From positions 9,672,001 to 9,736,000 of the forward strand of contig NC_063988.1 in the NCBI RefSeq assembly GCF_932276165.1: a stretch of DNA of 64,000 nucleotides. The letters are read 5' to 3'. A model generated the notes under the pieces. That model saw only the letters and a program-made list of their open reading frames with translations. It was not told where the DNA came from and made no database searches. Made by a program: the position numbers and the translations under genes. Positions 22,117 through 34,182 of the stretch are shown one piece after another; within the stretch, counting starts at the first letter, position 1; every line of letters starts with the position of its first letter. The DNA is from Plutella xylostella (lineage: Eukaryota; Arthropoda; Insecta; Lepidoptera; Plutellidae).

Positions 22117-22212
22117 TTTTTGTTTGTTTATAATTTGTTTAGTACTATATACCGCTTTTTCAATACCTGTAAGTACATTTTTTGGTAGCAGCATAATATT
22201 TTTACTTAATTT

Positions 22213-22400
22213 TAGGGTTTCGAACGTCAAAAGAAAAAAAGCAACCGTTATAGGATCTCTTTGTTGTCCGTCTGTCTGACTGACTGTCTGTCACCGCCCT
22301 TTTTCTCAGAAACGGGTAAAGATATCAAGCTGATATTTCGCATAGATGGGGAGTACCCCAAAAAAAATATTATGGTACTCCCTGTCCCACACAAGTAAAT
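22213..22400. repeat. Repeat with GTCTGTC microsatellite
   Basis: 'agggtttcgaacgtcaaaag' followed by 'gtccgtctgtctgactgact' and 'tctcagaaacgggtaaagat'. It is the same kind of element as the longer copy at 49639-50209 (GTCCGTCT repeats followed by text on tilting towards a 'cgggtaaa' block). Confidence 0.4.
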
Positions 22401-25140
22401 TGGGGCTTATATTTTTTCCAGTTATTTTGATGTGTATCCTTTTTATTCTTTGTTGTTATGTATAAGTATGTGTTTCTTTTCTTTAAATCTGTATTTTTTT
22501 TGTTCACGCCATCTATCGTTTGTTTTTTTTGTGGCTACTGTCTATAGAAGAAATTCCGTCATTGTCAATTTTACGTTACGAATTTATTTTTATTTATTTT
22601 ATTTTTATTTTTACATTTTCGTGGAGAACCAACAGCATTAAGTTAATAAATAATTATTACTTATGAACACATAACAACTTGATGCCATTAACAGAATGAA
22701 CTTAGTAAACCCAGTAAACCTAACACATCCAGAGGAAAAATAAAATCTCTTTCTCTCTCTCTGAAAAACATACTTAATAGCCCAAACTCGATGCTTTTAG
22801 CTATTAACATCTTTGAAATAAAATTGAGCCACCACCGTGTTACTGCCCTCATCAGATCCTCACGAGACCATACCTCAACCAGCACCAAGAGACTGTATTT
22901 TTGATCCCTAACCTAATGTTCGTGCGTATTGTCATCACTTAGATCCATTCGCTATATTCCTGCTCCTCATCAGACCTTTACGAGACTGTAATGTCACGAG
23001 AATATTGCACACTATCTAATTTAATTTAATGTATTGAATATACTGGAATAATTATGCTTCCTCAATTTCAAATCAAATTATGTTGGTGTCATAAAAGTTG
23101 AAAAAGTGCAATGACAACCAATGTGCAGTGATTTTGTATCTGTACACGATAAGATCGCGAGCTGTCAGTGCTGCCTAAACCGACGTGACCCTTCTTTGGA
23201 GGCCAGCGGCCAACTGAGTCAAACGTCACTTGTGTTTATGATTTTATAACACAGAAAGCCGCCATAGATATTTGTATGAAGATTTGAGGGAAAAAAATTA
23301 CTCAAGTTTGGGATTAATTTACACAAAATAAGTGTGTGTTTATTAAAAAACAAGGTATTTAGCGCCTAGTCCAAGCCTTTAACTTTATAATATGATAAAA
23401 ATCATATGAAAATTCTCGATAATTACGACACAGTTGTTACAATACGGGAGTGTGATTTTCTGGTCTTTTGTCATATTCTGAATTTTATTTACAGTTATCC
23501 ATAAGCATTTACTTGAATTCGAATCATTCAGCACCTAGCTAGACTCTTCGGCTACCTGTGTGATTTTTTTCAAGGTTGTAGAGCATCGTTTACTACATAA
23601 TTCTGTGACAATGCCAACCCCCAATTACCCCTTGCTGACCCTTAAGTCGAATTGCTGCAAATGGTAGAGTTCTTCTTTGGATTCCAACCAACGCGTCCAA
23701 CTAATTTCAACCACTTTCGTCTTATTATAGTATCTATAGAAGGAATCTGTTGGACAAATAATAGAAAATAATTAGTTTATTTATTTGTTAAAAGATGTAC
23801 CTTGCCCTGACAAAATGGTTCAGATACGAGACGGTAAACGCAAGCTAACATTTATTTTCATAGGTAACATTCAAGATAAAATATCGATAATGATATCGAT
23901 TAATTTGAGTCAATCCCTAGCGTACATGTAAAATAAATTGATGAAAAATATATCCACTAAAATCATGAAAATTATTAACAAATGGACTTCCACATACACA
24001 AAATATGAAAGTAAACAACAGCATTGGCATTATTTTATATTTAATACAGGATAAAAGACAAATTTTAACCAAAAATAAACGCGTCGTGGCAGTGATGACG
24101 ATTTTGGTATTTACCTGTGAAATGTGCAATTTTCAGGATTATTTCTATGATTAACGCCACAATCACTCGCAGAAGATGTTACCATTGTTGAATACAATTA
24201 GATTTACTGAAAATAAACCACGATGTACGCAAAAAATCCAAAATACTAAGGTGTTGATTTTCCGCGTGCCGAATTGTGACGCTCTGTCATTCAAAACCAT
24301 AGAGAAAAGAACACTACGTTTTGTTCAAAACCAGTCACATTTTCATTGGATTCGCTATCCTTTTCTAACTTGCCAAAGGACAAAGGCAGGGTTCTAAGGA
24401 CGTTTTGTACCACTATGGAAATGACGGGTTCCGTAATGAAAGTACCATGATTAGAGAGACACTGTACATGTACACAAGTCAATTAATTACTAGATTTTTA
24501 GAAGCTGGGAGAAAAGAGAAAAACGGAAAAAAAGAATCTTTAAAATGTAGTCGCAATGGAACGTAAACATTCATACAGGAAGAATGGAACGTCAAGTGAA
24601 GTAATGTTTATGCCAAGTACTCTGTGATTTACGTCATAAATGTCTAGGTTGGATCTCAGTATAATGATAAAAATTGACAAACCAGAGCAGAAAAATTGAA
24701 ATGATAAAAAAATGTGTCATGTCAACAACTAAACGTCAACACCATGTCAACACTTGAACAACACAAGATGAACAACGTGAATAATAATTTGATAATAATA
24801 TGTTAGGTATATCAAGTTATATGTTTACGTTTAAATAAATACGGGACGTGCAACGTACATAATAAATATAATGATTTTATTAATATTATCGACTAGATCA
24901 GGCTACTACTTTCATCATGGAATAATGTTATACTTATCCAACTTCTGAAGTTTTAAATTGCCATTCCGCAACAGGGATCTGCTATGCCATTTCGAAATGC
25001 TATATGTAAAGGTTCTACTATATGGGTATGCATTTGGCAAGTAATGTAATGAAATAAAATATACTGTTTAAAAGATCATTGTTTTATTTACATAACATAA
25101 TTTGCCTGGAATCAACTTTAGGAATTTTATGTTCCTATTA
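22401..25140. other. Gene-free AT-rich stretch
   Basis: No splice-flanked or conserved frame was recognised. The longest frames (60 to 75 codons) are AT-rich and show no domain. There is a short (CT)n run at about 22750. I see no complete mobile element. Confidence 0.45.
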
Positions 25141-25146
25141 CCTACT

Positions 25147-25330
25147 CTATTCTATTCTCTGTTGGGGTGTAAGTACCTGCACCTGGCTCTCTAGATGTAC
25201 TAAATCTAGATAGGTATGCAGGTTTCCTTCACTGTAAGTGTGATGGTATACATTTTAATTAAATTCAAAGAACACATTGGTACATGTCAGCGCCGGGATT
25301 CGAACTGCAGAACGCAGTTGCTCTTCTCAT
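25147..25330 (-). mobile_element. tRNA-derived SINE (family S2), 5'-truncated
   Basis: On the minus strand it reads from 'ccggcgctgacatgtaccaa' (box B flank) through 'gcatacctatctagattta' to 'gccaggtgcaggtacttaca', with a pentanucleotide (AGAAT)n tail at 25147-25158. The complete copy of this family is at 32283-32576. The tRNA-like head is damaged around 25305-25325. Confidence 0.65.
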
Positions 25331-28050
25331 ATTTGACTTAGGTATTTATCATCCTATGGTTCATAGAAAATATTGTCAGGATTTTGCGTGTTCTTGTTCT
25401 GCTGCTTCTGCAGGTTCCTGATGAAGAAGTGGGACGGGAGCCTGCCGGGGAGGTGGAACAGGAACCGGGTCTGGTTCTCCCCTTTGTCACATTTGTTCTA
25501 TATCTTCAGCAGTTTCAGCGGTATTCAAAATATTAAATAATTAGGTTAGGTAATGGAAAATGAAATAACAACTACTATGACAAGATTGACAAGCAAGATT
25601 CAGTGTTATTAGATTTAAATATTCAAAAAATATCGATTATAGTGAATCGAATAAAGAGAAAAAGAAAATGGTTTACTATGGATAAAAGTCTTTAAGACTT
25701 AAATATAATGATATTTTATAAACCAAATGTACTAGTTTTGGCACAAATAGTACCAGAACATGTAATTTATTGATAAATAAAATATCTTTTGTATTTAAGT
25801 ATGTATCGATATTGCTATTCGATTACTTTTTTGCTCGGATTTGCTGGTAATATTCCGAGGTCTGGCACCACTGTTGTTACGTTCCGTTCTCTATATGTTT
25901 GTTTTTACGTTCCATTATCCTTAGATTTAAATATTCTTCATTTATCATTTTTTCTTTTCCCCCGACTTTAAAAAATATTGTAATTACTGAAAATACCTTA
26001 TCTACACTGTATTAATAAATGGTGAAAACATGGTTCTGAAACGCTCCAAAAAAAAGGCGGTACGTGAACTGCCGTTCTCCTTTCCGTAAGGGATTTTCTT
26101 CTCCCTCGCTCGCTTTGTTCGTCTATACGCCAGTATATACTAAGTCTATGGTTCCAACATAATATATCTTCTTATTGTTGCGGCAGCTTTTATTGTTTAT
26201 TAAAACGTGTACAAATGTATGTATGTAGGTCACTGTAGTTTTTTTTTTTGTTTTTAGGATAATAGAGAGCTGATGATGATGATGTCTTCTAAAAACCAAC
26301 ACGGCAAGAACCATTGTACAAATCGCGAAGTAGTTTAGACAACGATTTTCGGATTCATTGTATTGAATTTAACACTAATTACTTCGTAAAGTTTATTCCG
26401 TTATGACTTCGTGATAGGGTCCCAGGGGAATTTTCGGATACATTTTGTTTGCAATATTCTTGGTTGAAATACAACCTACGTATTTAAAACAATCGTCCTC
26501 TTTATTTGTCCGTGGCATCTTGTTATCCAGGCTCATGACGGAATGTAGAAACAAATCTTCTTTTTAGGATTAAATCTCATATTCGTAAAGTTGAAAAAAC
26601 ATGTTTTCCCAAGAATTACGAGTTGTTCCTCTCGGATCTGTATAAAATTTGCATTTACCGCGGCTGTAACGTTACATGGTAATAATGTCTGCTGACTTTC
26701 ATTTCGAAACTTTTTCAGTATTTCTCTGCGAGATTAGAGATTAGGAGAGAGTTGGTTTTACGACTCTGTCGGATACACATCATATTGAATTGGTTTAGTA
26801 CCTATTTGAACATTATGCAATGCAATTTTATCTGATGGAATAGTGATTTACCGGACCACAATTAACAATTTTAAACAGTGGATATTATTCTATAGGCAGC
26901 GTTATCGATAAAAGCAATCACTTCCATCCCGGCAACCAGATACAAAAAAATGTGAACGGAACTTTTTAATTGCTCGTGAGTACAGTCCTCATACTAAAAG
27001 TATCACAACAACTTTACACACCACGTTTTCAGACTATTTACTTACGTTATTATGTTGATAAAAATGCATACATTACAATAACTTACCACCTCCAGCCATA
27101 ATAATTCTAATAAAGCACCTTTATACGTCTGGGATTATACTAGGAGTGCAGAGAATGGTCTATTAAAATAGTTATTATCCTTCTGCAACGAGTAGATACG
27201 CCGCCATCTCTTTATTACTCTCGTTTAAATTACTGGACACGGTTGAAGAGGTTATTTTGGGATGGGTTTTTGAGATTGAGTAGTGAGAGCATTTTTGAGG
27301 GTTTAATCGAATATTGGGGTAGTTTAGGTAATAAAATTTTGATATTGAGTTGGACAGAAGAGTTTCTAAGAGAAAAAGCATAATTATTTATTCATATTAT
27401 TATATCATTTGTTTTTAAGAGAAGAAGAATAACCCGTCACGTCTTTTTTCCTATATAGAGCCTGTTATGTAAAGCTCAATGTACTTATACTTCATACATA
27501 GTTTTCAAAACAAAACTTTCACGCTAACCCTCTTCAGCCCCTTGAATTATAACTCTCGCACAGTTTATAACCCTACCAACTACTTTACCATGAAACGCGC
27601 ATAAAAACCCTTCAAAACCCTCGCAACTCACGGACTCGGAGTTTTGTGTATAAATCAATGTTTTCCCGAAGCATACGTTATTAGAGTCACGTGCAACTTC
27701 CACTCGCCATGCCGCACGCCCGATTCACCCGATTGCTGATGTCGCTCGTAAAATGTAACCAATATGTGTGTATTCTGGTGAGAATATTCTGATGAATAAA
27801 TAAATAAATTCTGCATACCTTGTGTCGTGCTTACGGACATTTGTATAAGTGAAATACATAAAGATTGCACCCGGCCGCCTCGTAACAAAATATGACGTCA
27901 TATCGGTGTTTTATTTAATGTTATGTACTTTATTAAAATGAAACATTTGAAAAAGCGAATTAGGTCTTTCGCGTGGCACTTCCGGCAATTACCTTCCGGC
28001 CATCCTCATTTGAACCAGTGTCTACAGAACCACACACGCCGCTCAAAATT
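25331..28050. other. Gene-free stretch with minor repeats
   Basis: 26120-26156 is the inverted counterpart of 20556-20594 ('cagtatatactaagtctatg'). A (GATGAT)n run lies at 26266-26282. Nothing else can be called. The 80-codon frame at 27655-27888 (minus) shows no recognisable domain. Confidence 0.4.
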
Positions 28051-28051
28051 G

Positions 28052-28066
28052 CCCCCCCCCCCCCCC
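28052..28066 (+). repeat. Homopolymer run of 15 C
   Basis: A pure C15 run, unusual in this AT-rich background and prone to sequencing or assembly length error. It also sits inside overlapping short frames, which for that reason should not be trusted. Confidence 0.9.
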
Positions 28067-29735
28067 AGTCCATTTGTTCAATGGAAACAGAGGCAAGGGG
28101 CCTATTCCGGAGTGATCGACACACTGTGTCACATTGGATGTATCTAGATGGAGCTGTCATATTCGCAACAAGAGTCGTTCGATAACGCTGAGATACTCTG
28201 CTGGAATCACTCGCTGGAAATGTACGAAGGTTTTGATTTCATATTGGGTTTTTGTTCGGCACGGAATAAAGGGAAACAGTGTTTCTTTTGTCAACATTTC
28301 TGTTATGGATTTGACCTCGAGCTTGGTGTTTTTTTCGTGTCGGTGGTTGGGTGCGACATATTGGGAATATCAATAGGTGTGGAGGCTCCATTGCGGAGAA
28401 CATAAACACTTAGAGCCTTTAAATCTCTAACATGAGAGACTTGCACTATTGTATCCACTTCTTAATCTTATTTACGTATTGTGGCCAAGCACTGATCTAG
28501 ATTTAATCACTATGGTGAGACGACCAATTAATCAATAGATACAGACAGACAGATAGATCGACGATAATCTAATCGATGACTTATTAAGGTACTTAAAGTT
28601 TACAGTATAACGGGCCTATCTCAAGCTGTCGGAGAAAAACCAATCATTATAATAGCTATATTGAGTGCACTATGCACCTGTTTACCACTACACTTATCAT
28701 TATAATAATTTCAAAGATGCCTCGTCATTCATTAATGACAATAATGAGTAGTAACAGAAGTGTCGCTCGACAATGTGAGCTCGTGTTAATTGGCAATTAC
28801 CCGGCGGCGGCGAGTGGTCACCGATTTCACCCAAACCAGCGGAATCGGGGTGAATATGGCAGAGATTGTTTCTAGGAAAGTGTGTTCGGTGAGAGTTGCC
28901 GCGCTTTTGTGTCTTTTGGAGTGTAATAGACGGTGCCAGTGGTCGTGTATTTATCACATTTACGCAGAGCCTCTACTACGGGTTTACGAATTTACGAAAA
29001 CGAAAAAAGTTAAGGCTTTCTTTAGCTATTTGCAAAAATTATATGTCAAAAGTTTCATGATAGTTTCTGCTTTCTATGCAAGAAAACGTAAACTTTTATA
29101 GTTTTTAACAAACTATCAAACATGTACCTACTAGACGTTTTGTAATGTCAATGGCTAAGAAGTTTAAAAACTCTCCAGTCTCGGAGAAGCCCATGCCCTA
29201 CAGTGGACGGGTGTGTGCCATAAGCTCTTTTTTGTGCACTCATACTAGTGCAATTTCACTATACAGTGCGTCGGCATCCTCACATGTTATTTACTATGTC
29301 TCCATGCCACCCTGCAAACTTTTTTAAACAAACGAGTACTGAATATGTCTCAAGCACATTGCTGATATTGACAGAGTGATTCTTAGAACCATTGTTAGGA
29401 CCGATAGTAACGTAGTTAAACAAGTTCAGTGTACTCGTTTGCTGACAATGTTTGAAAAGCGGAAAAACTTGTACCACTCACCCCTCCTCTTTCAGCCGCT
29501 ACCTACAAAACCGGAACTCCGACAAAAATCACCACGATTCAATTTTATGCTTACACGCAATATGGCGGCCGCAGGTAAATAATCCTTCGCAACGCCGAAT
29601 AAGGAAGTCTGTCGAGATATCCAATTTTTTCCTCGCAATTGATCTCATTTGTGTGAGAACGAGGGGTGAGTATGAAGCTGTGGGCGATCCATAACCCGCG
29701 TGATGAGGGCCTGTCTCGCACGCGAAACTGCTTCC
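28067..29735. other. Unassigned stretch with several short overlapping frames
   Basis: Frames at 28148-28405 (plus, 85 codons) and 28790-29101 (plus, 103 codons) show no recognisable domain. The stretch 28795-28870 is more GC-rich and non-repetitive ('cggcggcggcgagtggtcac'), and could be a conserved non-coding or exon piece. I cannot support a gene. Confidence 0.35.
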
Positions 29736-29772
29736 TTTATAACGCGGAAGTGAGGCGAGACGCACACTCAGC
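29736..29772 (+). promoter_or_regulatory. Possible core promoter (TATA-like and initiator)
   Basis: TTTATAA at 29736-29742 is followed by TCAGC starting at 29768, so the initiator A (29770) is 34 bp downstream. The surrounding sequence 'gcggaagtgaggcgagacgc' is GC-rich compared with the neighbourhood. An ATG follows at 29817. The evidence is only spacing and composition. Confidence 0.25.
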
Positions 29773-29816
29773 AGGTTTTATACGTCATCGTAGTTTTTTT
29801 TTGCTTAGTGGTTAAT

Positions 29817-30143
29817 ATGAGCTGCACAAACATAGCCTCCCTGGGTGACGGTAACTGTGAGGTTACCGACATTGTCAAATCTGCCGTAACTTGTACGGAT
29901 CTAGAAGATGTTCGTAAGACGAGCAACGCTACTTATGTATTGTTTATTGTTATAATGTGTCTGTGGTGGTCACCGACACGATCAATAGAAGAATTAAGAA
30001 ACGTACAATATAATTATGTGTACAATATATGTATTAATATAATAATTATGATGCATTCTATTAAGACTCTATTCTATACTTATCTAAATCATTTCTATAT
30101 TATTACTTGTGACATTTCCACAGAGAGCTATCCACTTATATAG
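29817..30143 (+). CDS. Candidate first exon or small ORF, unknown product
   Basis: From the ATG the frame reads MSCTNIASLGDGNCEVTD, continuing with an acidic segment (TCTDLEDVRKTSNAT) and then a hydrophobic run (YVLFIVIMCLWW), 108 residues in all. A good donor-like TTC|GTAAGA falls at 29914, so the real exon might stop there after 32 codons. The first third looks like ordinary protein and the rest is AT-rich low-complexity. A candidate promoter lies just upstream. No family was recognised. Confidence 0.25.
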   Translation: MSCTNIASLGDGNCEVTDIVKSAVTCTDLEDVRKTSNATYVLFIVIMCLWWSPTRSIEELRNVQYNYVYNICINIIIMMHSIKTLFYTYLNHFYIITCDISTESYPLI

Positions 30144-30992
30144 GTAATCGATCGTTAATTTAGGGTTAGTGTTTGTAGAAGACGACGCGATGGCTCAGTG
30201 TGCATCCACCTTTATTATCTGTAAGGGATGGTAATACGACGCAGCTGACTAAAGGCGATGGGGTAGGCAACAATACAGGATGAAATTTTATCAGTGATCC
30301 ACTCAGGTACAGATTACACACCCCAATTGTGAATAAAACATACCTCCACGACCTTGATTTGAATTGATTTCATATATTTTTTTATGTATGCACAGGCTGG
30401 GCTATAATATTTTAAAGTGGGAAGCACTGATAACAGTTCATCTCATATTTTTATACGATCTCTTTATGTTTATAGCTCGGGTATGCATGCATCTATTCTC
30501 CGACCATATGGCAATAAGGTTGATGTAGTATAGTTTATGAACCAGAGCCTAGCTACCTTCTAATCCCTTACGAAAAAGGGGAAAGTAATAATTTTTAACT
30601 AAGTAAGTAGGGACATATTTTATATAGTGGCGTATTAAATGTGAATAAATGTGAGTTCTTAATATCTTACTTAAATAAGCTTTATATGATGACTTTGGTG
30701 CCTCTCTGCTACCAAAGTCATCATCTTACTGAAATACAATAGAAATGGGATATCACAATCTCCGAATACATTACCTATTCTAGAAAAACAACGCCGCAAA
30801 GAAAACAAAAAAGACCAATCAATCTTATAAGACCACAATTTCTAGATAGTAGTTAAAAAGCTACCAAATACAAATGATTTCAACTTTGATCGATCACAAA
30901 ACTATTTCTATAACATTTTATTGCCTCGGCTAAATGGCTAAATTCTATTTCAATGCAGTGAATTCCATTTCTCTCGCGTTGAAATTCCTATA
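30144..30992. other. Gene-free stretch
   Basis: There is a short inverted repeat at 30690-30725 ('gatgactttggtgcctctct' and 'accaaagtcatcatc') and otherwise AT-rich sequence. No gene is seen. Confidence 0.45.
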
Positions 30993-31520
30993 CAGGGTGC
31001 TGCAAAGAGGATGATGGAAATTGTTTAGAAAACTCTGAAAATACTTTCACATTTACTTACCAGTTTAAAGTTTGTAGATCTATCTCGTGAATTTGTAGCA
31101 AGTTGTGTTTCTATAGAGGTTTTGTCTATTTTATAATAATTAATAAGTAGGTATTATATTCAAAAAGTGTGTGGATAACTAGAGACTAAGTGCCTTAAGC
31201 TGCCTCACTCGAATGAAACCTTCTACCTATACCCTTAAGATTCCGTTCCGAAGCTTGAACTATTCCCTACCATGCCAGTCCAGTTGAAGCAATTGAGTTC
31301 ACACATCTAGATGTGAGGTTTAGGGCCTGTTCCACAATGTCTGGTTAGTGGCTACCTGTCGGATAAAATACATGCTGTCACTGTCTAAAAAATAATGACA
31401 GAGAGTGACAGCATGTATTTTATCCGACAGGTAGCCACTAACCAGACATTGTGGAACAGGCCCTTAATGTACTTATAAATGTCTAGACATAATATTGAAA
31501 TAACTTTTTGCAACACCCTG
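30993..31520. mobile_element. 528-bp TA-flanked element, CAGGGTGTTGC family
   Basis: The terminal inverted repeats read CAGGGTGCTGCAAAGAG at the left and the complement of CAGGGTGTTGCAAAAAG at the right. TA dinucleotides flank both ends (30991-30992 and 31521-31522). It contains no transposase and is itself interrupted by the foldback MITE at 31323-31463. Probably a non-autonomous Tc1/mariner-type element by TSD. Confidence 0.75.
31323..31463. mobile_element. 141-bp foldback MITE nested in the element at 30993
   Basis: Two nearly perfect arms of about 60 bp start GGGCCTGTTCCACAATGTCT and enclose a small loop ('actgtctaaaaaataatgacagagagtg'). TTA flanks both sides (31320-31322 and 31464-31466). 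The 3-bp TTA duplication suggests a PIF/Harbinger-type origin. The near-perfect arms and exact TSD indicate a recent insertion. Confidence 0.9.
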
Positions 31521-31740
31521 TAGACCATGAGAAGTTTGGAATTTAGTTGGAAATATTTTGAACTGAATACATTACAATAATACAGTTATGAATAGTTTCG
31601 GCTAAAGTGAAAGTTCTATCCCTTTTTCATGTTTGTGGTTTCATCATTCGACCGTGAGTTGGGCTGGAGGAATTTTTAATAAGTAGGTAAACGTAGGTAG
31701 GATGTTAAAAAAAATGATTTTATATTTTAAGATCATAATC

Positions 31741-32099
31741 TGTGAGTGGTGGTGGCGTAATGTATAAGGCCTCGTCCTCTCAATCGAGAGGCCGTGGGTT
31801 CAAATCCTGGCCTGTACCAATAAATTCTTTCAATTGTGTTTTCAATTAAGGAGTTTAAGTACAATAATACCACGTTCTTTTACGGTGATGGAAAACATCG
31901 TGAGGAAACCTGCACATCTAGATTATAGATGTGTATCCTAAGTGCATTGTACTTATTCTAAAACGGCGATATGGTTCGCAACCTATCACGTGAGTACAAA
32001 TGTGCTGCGAAAAGTGGGTGGCTCGCTTGTGAGCCACCTCTGACTACCCCTTAGGGGATTACAGTCGTGAGTGCATATACATAATATACATAATATACA
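31741..32099 (+). mobile_element. tRNA-derived SINE (S3), complete, with 9-bp TSD
   Basis: The head contains a box A-like 'tggtggcgtaatgtataagg' and box B 'gggttcaaatcc', the internal polymerase III promoter elements of a tRNA. The body includes 'ggaaaacatcgtgaggaaac' and ends in an A/T-rich tail ('catatacataatatac'). ATCATAATC flanks it at 31732-31740 and 32100-32108. It is a retroposon and not a functional tRNA gene: the acceptor-stem halves do not pair properly. Confidence 0.75.
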
Positions 32100-32108
32100 A
32101 TCATAATC

Positions 32109-32260
32109 CGTATATATAAAAGAAGAAAGTGACTGATTGGGCATCAACGAACAGCCCAAATGGCTCAAGCTACAAACATGAAAGTTGGCCCGTAGGTTCC
32201 TTAGGTAGTGTAGGTTAGCACTAAGAAAGAATTTTCATAAACTCCACCCTTAAAGGGGTA
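32109..32260. repeat. Repeat beginning TATATAAAAGAAGAAAGTGACTG
   Basis: 'gaagaaagtgactgattggg' and 'catgaaagttggcccgtagg' are wording of a common lepidopteran repeat. The boundaries are not clear; it runs into the (ATTCT)n tail at 32261-32280. Confidence 0.4.
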
Positions 32261-32280
32261 ATTCTATTCTATTCTATTCT
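32261..32280 (+). repeat. (ATTCT)4 pentanucleotide repeat
   Basis: Four ATTCT units. The same pentamer is found at 25147-25158, 35857-35882, 37517-37536 and 59531-59560, always at the 3' end of a SINE or LINE. It behaves as the tail of retroposons read from one side or the other. Confidence 0.85.
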
Positions 32281-32282
32281 AT

Positions 32283-32576
32283 GTGGGGGTGTAGGCACCT
32301 GCACCTGGCTCTCTCGAGTGGTGCATATCCCCAGGGTCTAAACTGCCTTCCTAAGCTTGGACCATTTCCCACCACGCTGGTCCACTGCGGGTTGGTGGGT
32401 TCACATATCTATATGTATGTGCTAAATCTAGATATGCAGGTTTCCTCACGATGTTTTCCTTCGCCGTAAGAGCGATGGTATAAAAGAACTCATTGGTACA
32501 TGTCAGCGCCGGGATTCGAACCCGCATCTCTGGCGTGAGAAGCGGGCGCTTACCCGACTGAGCTACCACCGCTCTC
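32283..32576 (-). mobile_element. tRNA-derived SINE (family S2), full length
   Basis: Read on the minus strand, the head is 'gcggtggtagctcagtcggg' (box A), then 'gatgcgggttcgaatcccgg' (box B), then 'gacatgtaccaatgag'. The body has 'gaaaacatcgtgaggaaacc' and 'cagtggaccagcgtggtggg', and ends at 'ctacacccccac' with an (ATAGA)n tail at 32261-32280. Partial copies are at 25147-25330, 34865-35005 and 35885-35945. The tRNA-like part is well preserved, but the long body shows it is a SINE. Confidence 0.85.
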
Positions 32577-32772
32577 TTGGTATATTATTTGTGTTGTTAT
32601 TTACCTCTCCATCATACCCGTACTTCAAACATTGACTCAAAACAAAATGTCGGATAAGTAAATGTACGGAATATTGCTGTGTCTACAATCGAATGATATC
32701 ACCGAGTTCAAATAAGGATTCAATCGGTTATTTCAATGACAATGTAACATAATAATCCAGTGTCATAAAGCC

Positions 32773-32966
32773 TAGGGCTTCGGGCAGCTTAAACATTTTA
32801 CAGTCGGGTTGCTCACTTACCCGACAACTCTGTCAGCACAAGCTTGCTTGTGTTGGGGTCCACCAACCCGCACTAGGCCAGCATGGTAGACTAAGGGGTA
32901 AAACTCTTCTTTCATAGGAAGGATACTCGTGCCCCAGTAGTGGGGACGTGATGAGTTGTGATGATA
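32773..32966 (+). mobile_element. RTE-mobilised SINE-like repeat, copy 3
   Basis: Inverse orientation of the 3347 copy: it starts 'gggcttcgggcagc', contains 'ggggtccaccaacccgcact' and ends 'gtggggacgtgatgagttgtgatgat'. The 3' tail is again TGATGAT. No target duplication was identified. Confidence 0.7.
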
Positions 32967-33019
32967 ACCCAGTGTAACTAAATAATACATTACATATTAT
33001 ACCTAAATATTCAGAATTT

Positions 33020-33282
33020 CAGACGATCGAATGGCGTAGTGGTTAGTTACCCTAAATACTGAGCCGATGGTCCCAGGTTCGATTCCCGGCTGGGGCAGAT
33101 ATTTGTTTAAACACAGATATTTGTTCTCAGGTCTTGGATGTGCCCGTAAAATGGCAATAGGCCCGCCCCTTATTACATTGGGACTAACATAACACTCTGG
33201 CGAAAAGAGGGTGCAGCAATGCACCTCTGCCTACCCCGCAAGGGAGTACATTAGTACAAGGCGTGAGTGCGTGTTTTTTTTT
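33020..33282 (+). mobile_element. tRNA-derived SINE (family S1), complete, with 12-bp TSD
   Basis: Box A-like 'ggcgtagtggttagttaccc' and box B 'ggttcgattcccgg' are followed by 'gcagatatttgtttaaacac'. The body is 'ggcaataggcccgccccttat' to 'ctaccccgcaagggagtaca', with a T-rich 3' end. TATTCAGAATTT flanks it at 33008-33019 and 33283-33294. Its 3' body differs from the other S1 copies (35633, 36326), so one tRNA head is joined to two different 3' tails. Confidence 0.8.
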
Positions 33283-33997
33283 TATTCAGAATTTTTCAGC
33301 AACACTATTAATCTACCTGTATTCTCATATTTTCGAATCCCCAATACCCAGCTCTATTCAGTTGTCGGCACAACAAAATTTGATAACATAATATCTGAAA
33401 TGAGATCGCGGGGCAGTGTGGCCACACATCCCATTTTAGAATCAATTTTGTCCACAATACGGCGGGGATTTTTGAAGAAATAACCTCTAGCACGGTCCTG
33501 CCCCTGCGTTCCGTAACTCCGAGTTGGATTGGTTGTTTTTAAATGAATGTGAACTTTTTACTGACTCATCTAATTACAAAAACGTTTGTGTTGATTATAA
33601 GACAGTTTAAATTATGTATGCTCATCAATATGCTCTATCTTTAAAAATGTTCTTTACAGGCGACACACATTATCTAAACAACAAACTTATAAGTAACATA
33701 AAAAATAAAGGAAGAAATCATTTATTTGAAATCAGTGCTTTCGCTACATCGCTACCAATCTATCAACTAACAATCTTTGCACTGTATTATCTGTTTCCGC
33801 TGGTATACTGCCTATAAATACAGGGTGTCCGTAAAACAAACAATGAATACAGAGTGTTGTCCACACACGTGCATCACCTGACGACGAGCCTCTTGCACTT
33901 GGACATAGAGCAGCCCTGGTGTAGAGAGGACACAGGCCTAGAGCTGAACTGTGTAGGTTACTCTAGGTTTACAAAACTAACGAACCAAAAAATAATA

Positions 33998-34145
33998 TGT
34001 GGACATCTCACACACGGCCATCCGACCCCAAGCTAGGCAGAGGATAAGTATCGGACAGCTGATATATTATCTACAAATAATATTTACATAGATAGATACA
34101 ATATTAAATATCAACACCCATGACCCGAGTACAAATATGTGTCTT
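33998..34145 (-). mobile_element. SINE S1 3' part, truncated
   Basis: 'tggacatctcacacacggcc', 'ccaagctaggcagag' and 'tcggacagctgatatatt' match the complete minus-strand copy at 36326-36565. The tRNA-like head is missing. Confidence 0.7.
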
Positions 34146-34182
34146 TAAAAAAATATCATAACAACAAACAATAATATTATTA

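Noticed and set aside
20556..26156. A 5.6-kb element bounded by the inverted 'catagacttagtatatacta' pair
   Set aside because: The matching part is only about 35 bp, nothing between supports one element, and two independent insertions of a small repeat explain it better.
32500..32576. Possible tRNA gene
   Set aside because: Box A and box B are good, but the sequence continues into a long body shared by other copies and has a pentamer tail, so it is a SINE. The same applies to the heads at 31741, 33020, 35633, 36326 and 41655.
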